A stretch of DNA of 64,000 nucleotides from Heliocidaris erythrogramma (Eukaryota; Echinodermata; Echinoidea; Camarodonta; Echinometridae), in the NCBI GenBank assembly GCA_025617745.1, contig CM046870.1, forward strand, positions 28,973,927 through 29,037,926. The letters run 5' to 3'. The notes beneath the pieces were generated by a model. It ran no database searches. It was not told where the DNA came from and saw only the letters and a program-made list of their open reading frames with translations. A program made the translations under genes and the position numbers. Below, piece by piece: positions 15,201 to 27,400 of this stretch; position 1 is the first letter of the stretch, and the number at the start of each line of letters is the position of its first letter.

Positions 15201-18200
15201 CAAAATCCTCGTTTAGCCCCAACGATATTACGGGACTAAGCAAAATTTTGTGTAAAACGCCTACAAGAGAAGGGAATGTATATATGGATGCAGACAACCA
15301 ATATACATTACAGGAAATAAGCTTTAAAATGTTTTGGCAGTTCTTTGGCCACATCTTTCCAAGACATTTCAGTCTGTTTATCGTTTGAACTATTAATAGT
15401 GATATTATCACCTCAGCGATAAAAACTAAGCAGTTTTAATAGAAATTCATCAAAAAAATGTGTTTTCGCCCTTCTGATAGTCTAATGATAGACAGCAATT
15501 ATTTAAAGGCTAGATTGATCACATTTTGTTCTTTAAATTGGCAACAATATTATTTTTCTTTTAGTGCTACAAGGTTCTAATAAAATGTAATGTCTTTAAA
15601 AACAACATACATGGTGAGGAACTTTGACAAAAAGTTGAAAAAGTTGCCAATTTTGATTTTGTTCCCTATTTTGAACATCTCAATATGCTGCCAATTTAAG
15701 GATTTTATTGCAAAACTTATTTTCCTTTTTAACTTGAAATTCCTGGCATCAAACGCAATATGGTCATGCAACAAAAATGGACGCAGTGCACGTACGGGCA
15801 CATCGACTAGTCTAATCACAAGTCGCTTTACATTTATTGAGAGTGTATTTAAACTTGCAATATCTGTTTAGAATACAAATATTTGTTGCACATATTTTGA
15901 ATATAGCATTGTGAGACGTAACATCTAACATACAGAACAAAATATTTGTCGGTGATTGGCAACCTTTAAAATTCATGTCATATCGTGCTGTTCTCTAATG
16001 CTTCCCAGACGGTGATTGTAGCATTCAAAGTTCGGTAAACCCTTTCAAGATCTTGTTGATATTCTGTCACCATGCAGACGCAGCAAAAACAGAGAAAATT
16101 GACTTGGAAATGTTTTGGATATGAGCTTCAAGAAACAATCTCGGACATTATGATGATGGATGTGCGGTGGATTGGGAATACAAGTCCACTGTAGTCATTT
16201 GCGGATTGAGGAGGCACAACTTGCCTATTGCTCCCCTTATAAAACCCCAAATTGTATAACTTCAATACAAAAAAAAAAGAAAAAAGAATGAGCCCCACCC
16301 CTCCTTTTTAAATTTTGAATCCAAAGGCCCCAGAATAATCTTAAACCCCCTTTATTTGCTTGTCAGAGATTTTTTCAGTAAATTAATTAGCAGCTAAAAA
16401 ATCTGATACCTTTTTGTATTTGTGTATTTCTTTTTGCTTCTTAGATATCCTTAATGAAAACTTGGGCCTGCAAGACCTGAAAATATTAATTTATTCATTT
16501 ATTTTTTTTGCTTGTCAGAGATTTTTTTGATTTGTGTGCCCCCTGCCCCCTTTTCACAGAATTCTGGATCTGCTCTGGATTGCAGCCGTGTGGTGCTTGT
16601 ACATTTATACACGTCCTATTTTATGATAACACTTTATGATGTTTGCCTATAAACACAGCTGATTTGTTCTGATTTTATATGTTTTGATTCCAAGATAATA
16701 TAATAGCAGAAAAACAATATTTCTCATTATTACATATATAAGGCATTTTAGCGGCGCATTAAAAACGCATATTTTTGCCGCTTGATTTGCGCGTGTAATA
16801 TGAGAGGATATTGCACGGAACGCTGAATTCCCCATAGGCTACAAGTACTAAACTTGCTGTGCAATATTTTGCCATATTTTGTCTGGTCTGTTGCGTGCTC
16901 GCAAATAATGCAACGCGTACACACATACGCACATGACGTCATAAAGAGGTTAAGTCAAACTTGTGTGATCACAATGAAGTATGATGAGGGGTTCTATTAA
17001 CTGAATGTGGTTGGTTAATGATTTTTATTAAAGACCTTGGATCGTCGCAATCCATGGGCCTGACTAGTTGGCCTGACTCGGGGAAATTCGGATACAATCG
17101 GGTCCAATCGTGCGCTACCGAAGGAATGTTATTGCCGGATTCCTCGCGCGATCGTTAACTCGAATCCCTCCATACGCAACCGACCAATGAGATTCAAATA
17201 CTGGAATAAAGAATGCGCGATCTTGTTTACTCAAATTGGGGTCAATGTGCGAACTTTTATTAGCTGCGCACAATAAATTGAAGTCGCTTTGAACTTTGAT
17301 CCAGAGAAAGGAGCAGCCGACTGTAAAAGCGCCCATACATGTAGATTGCGACGATCCAAGGTCTTTAAGTTCTAAATCATTTTCTTGTAGGGTATAGATA
17401 ATAATAATTATATTGGATGGCTTTTCATGGAATACCAGAAAATATTACACTCGTTATGGCCAATATTGCACTCATCTTCGATTCGTGCAATATTGGCCCT
17501 AACTCGTGGAATATTCTCTGGTATCCCATTCAGAGCCATTCAATATAATATAAATATTCAAGTTGCTTTTATAAGAAATGTACTTTTCCAAAAAAGTGGG
17601 ATTAAGATTGAATAGTTGTCTTATTTTAACAAGTGTCCAGGAAAGATATCTTCATACACTGTAGCTGCATTTAATGTATATTATAATGATTATCATCTAC
17701 AGTATAATGACATGAAAAGTAATTCCTTTTAAGCATATATACACTAATAAACACCATGATTGATATGATACAGCAGTTCAGAATATAGATTTTTTTTCAT
17801 GGATACTTGTTAACTTAAAGATCACATTACAAGAAAATTCCATCAAAGTAAATATTGGCTTAATACTTTTTATTGCATATATGGCATAAATTAAACAAGG
17901 TTATCCAAATTCAACGCTTGGAAACATTTGAAGTAATGATTATTATCAATTATAAAACGGTAAAATACAGCCCCCGATATAGCAGCTGAAGAGTTCCTCG
18001 AACGCTGCTGAGATGTGTGACGACACACCAGGGCCCAGTCCTGTCTAAGCAGACGATGTCCCATAACATCTTACACATTATTCAGTGCCTGTTTTGTCAT
18101 CTCCTCTTCACTTATTTCTCTTATTTGACTAGCGTCAGTCTTAATGTTAGTCTGTTGCCTCACTCTTAACTTCGTGTATGGTATTATTTTGATGAAAAAT

Positions 18201-21200
18201 GTAGCGTTAAAAAAATAAAGTAATCAGTCACTTGTAAACAAAATAAGACGCCATTGTATTTTCAGCTGCTTGCACCGGGGCATGTTCGGCGTGTCAAGAG
18301 GGAACGAATACCATCCGTGCTATTATTCGGAGCGCTTTTCAATTTGAAAATGGGGTTTATTTCATTGATCATTGACCCTTCTCCTGTGTATTTACAATAA
18401 AACGGTTTTAGTTATCAGAATCAGTTTCACTTTCCCTTTTAGAATGGTGTGAAATAAGGTCATGTTTAAATATACCAAACTCTTTATAATTTGATAAATA
18501 ATTGCATTGCAATTACGTTCATTCATTATAGGACGTCGTCTGCTTAAGCAGGATCGATCCCTAGTGTGACGACATCAAAACATCGCTATATTTCTGGCGA
18601 ATCCTTGGATATTCCAGATGCATAGAAGAGCTTTTATTTATGTTGTTTTTATAATCATCAGATACGCAGTTGACATAAAACTTATACGATTGCCATCTGT
18701 AAGCTTCCCAGTTTCTAGTGATACATTAATTGCCATATTTATGATTTTCTTGTAATGTGATCTTTAAGGCTATTGAATCATAAGCAACTCTTTTTTTGCA
18801 TATACCTATTTAACAAACATTTCCCCATCATTTCCCCTCTCTATTCAAATATATGGAAAAAATAAATAAAAAGAAGGAAGAGAGAGAAAAGGAGGGGAAA
18901 TAATGTGAGAAATATATGAATTCCTCTCTCATGTAAATGTCATCCACCTTGTAAAATCTCCCCCCTCCCCATATTTTGATCCAACCTATGCCACTTCACT
19001 CACTGTTGTCCTCCAGTTCTTCAGCTTTGCATGTATGCAATTCATTTGTTATGTTATCAATTATTTTACTTCTATATTTTTCCCAAAGAGCATATCTTAT
19101 AATGTCAAAATTGTTTACTTCCATGACTTTTGATGTCTTGTAAACAGGAATTCAGAGTAAATCCCTCAAGTCCCGTTGGGATATAGATGCAGCCATCCTG
19201 ATTTTTGTTGCTGTTTTTTGTTTTTGTTTACAGTCTTGTGTACCCCTCCTCTGCCCCCACTTCCTTCTCTCTCTCTCTCTCTCTTTCTCTCTCTGTCTCT
19301 TGCAATTCTCTCTGTTGCTCTCTCTGGCCATTTTGTTCTTGAATTATGTTTTGTTCTATCATCTATTTCTCTGTGCATCCTTACTATAATTTGGCTAATG
19401 TGTGTGTGTGTGTGTGTCTGTCTGTCCGTCCATTTGTTTGAAAGCGGGGGGGGGGGGGGGGGGGGGGGGGTGCACGGCCCGGATGTGCCCCCCCCCTAAA
19501 TCCGCCACTGATCTAACATACACAGGTCTGTCAATATTGTTATTTATATGAATGGAAACTGAATATTGTATTCTAATAAGTAGAAACCAAAACATGAGTG
19601 CAAGCCCTACAAATCTTATCACTTTTCATCACAGCAGCTTAACCCTCTGTCTCTCTTTCTCTCTCTCTCTCTCTCCTGTATTCTTTATAATTTCTATCTA
19701 TCCCCCTGCATGCCTTTTTTTCTCTCTCTCTCTCTGTCTCTCTCTCTCTCTGTCTCTCTCATTTTTTCCGACTGGCTGTTTCTCACTCTCTCATATTTCC
19801 ATTGTTTCTCTCTCTCTCTCTCTCTGTCACACATTTCCCCCACCATTTCCCACACCATTTCCCACTGTATCACTCTCTCACTTTCTCTCTCTCTCTCGCT
19901 CTCTCTCTCTCTCGCTTCTCTCAACATTCAACTATATATGATTGAGCATCCTTTAATTTGAGAACTACAAACAAATGCAAAATGTTGTACATTGTAGGGT
20001 ACATATTTATACATTTATTTTCGACTTAATACATGTAGCCTAATGATAACATTTTTGTATTACAATAATTGCTTCTTGACTGTTACTGAATACACCGTGT
20101 TACAATACATTTTTTTCCATTCTATAGTTAGATTTTGATTTCACTCTGCAATGATATTGAAGTTCTTCCCCTAGTTTAACCCCTAATGCTAATTAAATTA
20201 AACATATCTATATTTAAAGAGAAGTCTGCTATGAATCAATTGTTCAAATATGTTTCATCAACAAACTAATTTCCTTTCAGTATGAATGGGTACTTGGGCT
20301 GTACATAGGAGAAGACCACAACGTTCCCATGGTGCCAGGAGTAATTTTTGCTAGTCCTAATAAATCTTGCTGTGTTTAGGTCTAACTTTCCCTTTCTATC
20401 TGCAGGATTTCATATTTATGGCTTAACCTCTTTTACACCAGGAGCATGATAATACAACTGGAAGAGTCTATGAAGGGAGTTTGCTAGGCACTTCAGAGGC
20501 ATCCCTGAAGTGCCCTACTTAATCGCCAAGTATAAACGGATTAAACATTAGGGCATCCTAAAGTTAGAGCACTCTCAAAGGATGTTCAGGGCTACTTCAG
20601 AGGCAGTTCAGCAGCAGCGTATTTCTCAAGTCTGAATGGAACCTTTGTAAAACATGACTATTAAAATATTTAATCAAATCCAGGTCATATACAAACCTGT
20701 ACAATCCTATATTTCTTTGAAATTGTGCACATTTTCTTGCAGTTTTCCGCTATTCTTAGCCCATTGATGTTAGATACACCTGACAAAATTTCAGCCACTA
20801 TTATAATTCAGTGGAAATATTATTTGATATAGGGGGTGGAGTTTGCTATTTCAATGTAATGTTTTCCCCACCTGAAGTTGATGACCTTTCAAGGTTCAAT
20901 TTTTCCCTGGGCACGAAAAGACCTTGGAAAGAAATTGGTAATCTGTCCATCAAATGAAGAGTTCATCTTCTTTCCATTTGTCTGTCTAGAAAAGTTTGAT
21001 TCCGTGTTCAGACTAATAAAATTCATTGTACATACAGTACAGTATATACGATAAGTAATTTCTTTTTTCTAGTCTGAATGTGGTATGATGACAGGTACAA
21101 CATTCAAGCATCGTTTTGAATGAAAACTTAATAAAGAATCAGGGTTGTGTGAATGTCGTTTTGCACAAAAACTTTATACAGGGGGTGAGGCTTGCCGTGT

Positions 21201-21410
21201 GTGTGTGTGGGCGTGTTTAGCCGTATGTCCGAGGACATTTTCGGACAGAGAACAAAAAAAAAAATCATGAGAACAATGGTCCTCGGAAGCCGGACAATAG
21301 TCCTCGAACGTCAAACAATGAATTTGTGCCTTATTCCGTCGACTGTCCGAGGACGGAGGAACAATAGAGGAACAATACTTGTCCTCGGAAGTAAAGCCAT
21401 GTAAAGCTGT

Positions 21411-21443
<33 letters not shown>

Positions 21444-24400
21444 AACTTTGAAAGGGGATAAAGGCTAATTATAGGTCTATGAAATAATTACTTACAGATG
21501 CATGCCATCGCCACAATTGGCGTCATGGAAGATTTCCAGATTTTCATTAACTAAAAATGGTACCAATTAGCATGCCATGATGAACATACATGCACTTGTG
21601 AGGCTTTCTGACGCTGTTGGCTTTTTGAGTAAAGGGGCTGATCATAGATCAACTTTATGTTAATGATAACAATATGATAGGTCTATGTAAAGATATTGGA
21701 TCAGAGAAAATTGGTGTTGAAGGCTCATTAGCATAAATCTCTGCTCGTTTTTTATGTTGACCATTTTTAACGCTATTGTTATATCGTCTGTTGAGTGCAA
21801 GAAGGGATTAACCCGGTGTTAAAATATATAAGTAAACGCCCTTCTGGCTCTTAACAGACGATATCGTTGAGAACGTTCACCAGATTTTAACTCTGGCTGT
21901 TGAGTCATTCTGTTTTATTCTGTTTCACCAAGGAAATGCGAGTTTATATTTCCTTGGTTCATGACACGGGGTGGTCACCTTTCTCGCACCTGTTACACAC
22001 CTTCTGTTCACACTCATTAAGATTCTATGAACAGTGCATTGTTATAATGACATTCATTGTTACTGCTGATGGATTGCAGTGTATGTTAATCCAATCTATT
22101 ACTAATTTTTTATGTATTTCTATGAAAAAGAGGGATTACCCCGGATTTTGATGGCTTTTGTCCTTTCTGGATCTAATTTTTGTTCTGTCTTCTATTCGTT
22201 GGAAGTGGCCAAAGCATTCAAGGTGACGGAACAAAATGAGTAATAGTACAGTGTTCTTATTTTCGGAGATCTTTATGTGAGCCTGATTGGTTAGTCACGG
22301 ACAGACATTTGACAAATTTCGAAAGTTTGAAGGCCTGCAGACAATAAGTATTTAATTGCAGAGTGCTATTTTATGTTTCATTGTGAAGGGCATCACTGAA
22401 AATTGAAATTTGATAGAATTTGGTTGCCATGGTCGTCTACTAAAAATTAATCTATAAAATATTAAATGTCACGGATGGGCAAAATGCCTACTCTTAACCG
22501 ATCAGGCTCATGTCCATCATAGAGTCTACCTACTTTCAAGAATAAATAGTTATATTTTGCTTTGTTTTGAACTACAACCTATACAGTCCTGGAAAAAAAT
22601 ATTTACATATAGACCAAGCTTTTGTTATAGAGATATACATGTATGCATATTATATTACGCATACAAACTGAATTTTTTTCTTTCTTTCTACCTTACATAT
22701 CAAAACAATTGTACCCTGCTATTGTGGTATTTCATTTCCTTCTTACCATAGAAATAACGTTATTGGTAACCTTTCTTATCAGCTTTTTACAATTGCAAAA
22801 TTTTGCTTTAATAGTCCCGTGTACTATCGGTGGGGCTAAATGAGGACTAAGCCCCACCGATAGTACAGGAATAAACTTAGCCCATTTTCTGTTCACATTG
22901 CATTTTACCAAAGTGGGCTAACTCCATGGTTATTCTAGCCCTGGAAAAAGGCAGGGTTAGCCCCACCAAAGGTGGGGCTAATTGTCAAAACATGGGGCTA
23001 AGTGCTCTGACTAGGGAGATACGGTAGTACGGGACTAAAACAGCAAATGAGAATGGCAAACAGAATAGTCCGGGGTTAAGGAGAGTACAGGGTTAAAAAC
23101 CTGTTAATTTGGTATAATATTTTTCCCATGGCTGTAAGTTTACATTGATTTAAGTTTATTGATATCAGTTCACCATGCAGGTTTAACTTCAGGATGGAAT
23201 TAATCATCCAAACTCATATTTATCTTACAGCATTCTTGGCTGTCTGTAGTACAATATTTCTATGAAGCTGATTGCATTTGTGCCAAAAAGAAAGTTATTA
23301 CCCTTCCTCTTTGAGTGACTTGGTGCAAAGATAGCCAAGTATAAAATGAGTTTGGAGCCTAATTATGAGGTGAACTGGGGGGCGTTTCATCAAGTGTCTT
23401 GTCAGTGATTTTTACCGACAAATTTGCTCTCAGCCAATCAGATGCAAGGATTTCAGTAGCTTATAACAGTTGTTGCAACTTGTCATTAATGACAAGTTTT
23501 ATGAAACAGGGCCCAGAAGTGCATGTAAACATTTTATGTAGTTGTAAATTCGGCATCGAACAATCAGTCTGGGAAGTCGGGAAGTCGGGAAGTCGGGAAG
23601 TATCGATTATACTAATGAATTAAGAATCTCCGTTTCTCTGAATCTCGGTAAGGGGTACGATTAGTTGCCAAGTAACCTATTTGGGCTTTCATGCTTAGGG
23701 AACTTCAGATATTGAAGTGGGTAAAGTAGAACAATGTTTTGGTACAAGAGATGATTTGATTAGTGATGTAACATAGAGAAATAGATCCTTTTTTTTTCAC
23801 AATCAGTAGCATAACGGGTAAAAAAAAATTGTTGCTTATTGTGAAAAAAAAACTATTTCTCAAATAGATGGATTGGCAGCAGAGTAAGCCTACAAGAGGT
23901 TGATAGGATATTGCAGGGCAATACATTACCAGGGGTCTAGTACCAATAGACCCCTCAATTCTTTTTTTTTTTACAGGCATCTGGTCACTCTAGTGCACAA
24001 TAAACCTCAGTGTTTTGATCTGGTCCCTTTGAACAAAAAGTTATTGTGAAGTCTTGGATGAGGGTTGGAATATGGAGCCCCTTTAAACATGCACCAGAAT
24101 ATCGTTTGCAGAGCCTTTGGGGAAAAAAATGTAAGGGGGGAGGGGCAGAACTCACTTGCCCCTTCCTTGTAAAAACAATGAACCCTGCCCCCCCCAAAAA
24201 AAAAAATCCCCTGTACTTAATTGAGCATTTAAAACAAGATGGTACTGAAAGTGCATTCTGCATTTGTTCCATTTCCCATCCCTGTTAATTTGGTATAATA
24301 TTTTTCCCATGGCTGTAAGTTTACATTGATTTAAGTTAATTGATATCAGTTCACGATGCAGCTTTATTTTCAGGATGGAATTAATCATCCAAGCTCATAT

Positions 24401-27400
24401 TTATCTTACAGCACTCTTGGCTATCTGTAGTACGTTATTTCTATGAAGCTGATTGCATTTGTGCCAAAAAGAAAGTTATTACCCTTCCTCTTTGAGTGAC
24501 TTGGTGCAAAGATAGCCAAGTATAAAATGAGTTTGGAGCCTAATTATGAGATGAACTGGGGGGCGTTTCATCAAGTGTCTTGTCAGTGATTTTTACCGAC
24601 AAATTTGCTCTCAGCCAATCAGATGCAAGGATTTCAGTAGCTTATAACAGTTGTTGCAACTTGTCATTGATGACAAGTTTTATGAAACGGCTCGGGGAAA
24701 AAAAATGTTGTAAGGGGGGAGGGGCAGAACTCACTTGCCCCTTCCTTGTAAAAACAATGAACCCTGCCCCCCCCCACAAAATCCCCTGTACTTGAGTATT
24801 TAAAACAAGATGGTACTGAAAGTATTTTTTTACTCCTCTGGAGGGGGGGGGGGGGGGGGGTTGGTGAGGATTGGGATGGAATTGAATCGGCCTATACTTT
24901 CCCTTTGTTTCCCCCTTCCTCCAATAACCATGTTGCATTCTGCATTTGTTCCATTTCCCATCCCTTGATTTGTTCCTTAAAAAGCAATTTGAAAACTTTT
25001 TCAGATCATTGATACCTGATACTGCCGTTCACCCCTTATAATCTAAGCCAGCGAAAACTGTGAATCAAACCCATTGGATTGACTAAAGACGGAATGATCT
25101 TCATCGGGTTAATGATGATTCATCTGGTCGCCAGAGAGCATCATGATGCTCTGATATTTCCATGATAACCAATCATTCTGAGATCATCGAATATGATTTG
25201 TGTGGCATGCCATCTGCCAAGCATTTCATAAATGATGTGTTTTTGCTCGGTTTACAACAAGACTTGTAGCGTGTGAATCGCCCAATGCATGGGTCACTCG
25301 GTGTCACACAAGAATGCCGTGAGATAGTCATCTTCTTCAGAATGTCAGGCAATTATCCTAATGTGATTGATACTGTGTAGTCTAATGATAAGAGGAAGAT
25401 AGAGAGGAGATAGAAGAGGGGGAGCAGAGGGTGGGAGTCGGGGGGAGGAAGGGAGAAAGGGGGAGGAAGAGAGAGTTGGAGGGGGAGAGAACAGGGCGAG
25501 AGAAGAGGGTGAAAAAGAGACAGAGAGAGAGACGAAGACAGATAGGGAGAGAAAAAGAGGGGGAATAAAGGATGAGAGAGGGTGAGAGAGAGAGAGAGAG
25601 GGGGGGGGGGGGAGGGAGAGAGAGGGGAGGGAGGGAGAGAGAGGGGGTGTAGCTGAAAGATGGAGACAGACCGCGAGACGGACTGAAAGGATGATAAATA
25701 AGGAAGACATACAAGTACTTAAAACAAAAGGATGTAATCAAGGCACCAAAATGTACAAAGAAAAGAAGCTGACCCAAACCCTGTAAAACAATCTGCACTA
25801 AATATAACTGCGTCTCTAACACTTGGATATTGCAAAGGAGACGTCTTCAATTCTACTTTATGTCCTCAATGAAGATATGCACCTATCAATCTTCTTGTCA
25901 GTAATATGTTAGTTGGGGAGTATTGACAGATACCCAATGAATTTCCTATCATTTGAAACTAATTTGATATTGCATCTCTTCACTGATTCCATTTAATGAT
26001 CTTCCTTGTCTACTTTCACTGATAGTATTATGACTGATATCCTTCCCTCTTTGCTCTCTGTCCCTAGATCCGGAAGGACCTGGAGCACTGGCAGGCCTTG
26101 TTAAATCTCTCAAAGGAGCGACTAGATTTTCTACCATTTGAAAACATTGTGATATTATTTCTCCTCAACGATTCTATGTAACAATCTTTCTCATCTACTT
26201 TCATTGATAGTATTACGACTGACATCTTTCCATCTTTGCTCTCTGTCCCTACATAGATCCGGATGGACCCAAAGCACTGGCAGGCCTTGATGAATCTCTC
26301 CAAGGAGCTCAAAGACCAGGGGCACCTCGACGCAGCCTACATCTTTCTCAAGATGCACAGTGACAAGATCTTCCAGTTCACAGCAACACTCAGACACGTA
26401 AGTAATCTGGAGTACATCGCCTGCAGAGAGCCAGAAGGGTGTTAACTCTAAGTCTGTGTGAAATGATGGGCATTAGTGCCATTCTGGTACTCAGCAGACA
26501 TGTTTAGTAATACTTCCTTCCCCCACCCCATGAGAAAAGTCAAAGATTGAAGATTAAACAAAAGAAGAGTTGCTGGAGTTTGTTAGCTGCATTAGTTTAA
26601 TGTGCATGATATAATGATAAGAAGCATTTACTTTTGACATAGATATAAGGCCAAGTAAAATTGATTCTTAGTTTCTCGTCAGGATTTTTCGAAAACTGTT
26701 ATTTTTCCAAGATGGCCGCCGCACATACAAATGCTATTAGGCATGGCTTCCCGCTGTATTTATATTCTTCTTGGGTCCCTATAAACCCCCAAAAGGCATC
26801 AAGTTATAATTTTAGGGGTCTGCAGCAAAATGATGGCGGTTTAAAAAAAAAAAATGGCGGGCCCAAAAAAGGATGCAAGCGGGGACAAGAAACTATTTAT
26901 TTGGCTAAAATAATTAAAAGGAAGATAAAATTTGCAAGAGACATATTCAGTTCTGCACTTCTTGATGAATGAAAAACGAGAACGTGGAAACAAGGTAAAA
27001 TTTCTTCTATCTTTCTGCTTGTGTAAGTGGTAAATCCTTTGCCAAAGCTGCACCTGTTTCTGGAACTCTCTCCATTTGTACTTGAGAGGATTGATTGTAT
27101 TTATTTACCAATAACAAGATACAGTACATTATAATATTTACAATATTTACAGGAAAACATCATATAATTAGATCATGGCAAAAACAAGGGAGAAGCTTGG
27201 AATCAAATGAAACGATAAAGCTAAGCTTAAAAAAGAAACAAAAAATACATGTGTACTTTTAATTCATAACTCAATTCCACCTCACTGTAGGTTATCTTTA
27301 GAGTGATAAACTGATAATTGTCTTTAAATTTTCAAATTCGATGTGTCTCAAATGAAGATAGTTTACATGTAGATCATATTTACATGGAGAAGTTATGATC

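Larger units (their letters stand above)
23101..24281 (+). repeat. 1.18-kb tandem duplication, unit 1
   Basis: From CTGTTAATTTGGTATAATAT to TTCCATTTCCCATCC. It is repeated directly at 24282-24967. It contains a foldback element (23384-23507), a 9-bp tandem repeat (23571-23600) and a segment (23508-24119) absent from unit 2. Confidence 0.85.
2680..26256 (+). other. SNAPC1 intron 3 (23.6 kb)
   Basis: A long repeat-rich intron between exons 3 and 4. It contains exon 3 and exon 4 pseudo-copies, TTAA-bordered TIR elements, foldback elements and long CT or GA tracts, all listed separately. In 4731-6357, 6766-9342, 9931-11200, 11793-12220, 12269-13420, 15800-17027, 19922-21404, 21865-22810 and 24970-25387 I see AT-rich sequence without a supportable gene. 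Confidence 0.85.

Noticed and set aside
20280-20380. Possible exon after TTTCCTTTCAG (YEWVLGLYIGEDHNVPMVPG)
   Set aside because: Good acceptor-like end and about 30 open codons, but it ends in a stop without a donor and matches no SNAPC1 segment or family I know.
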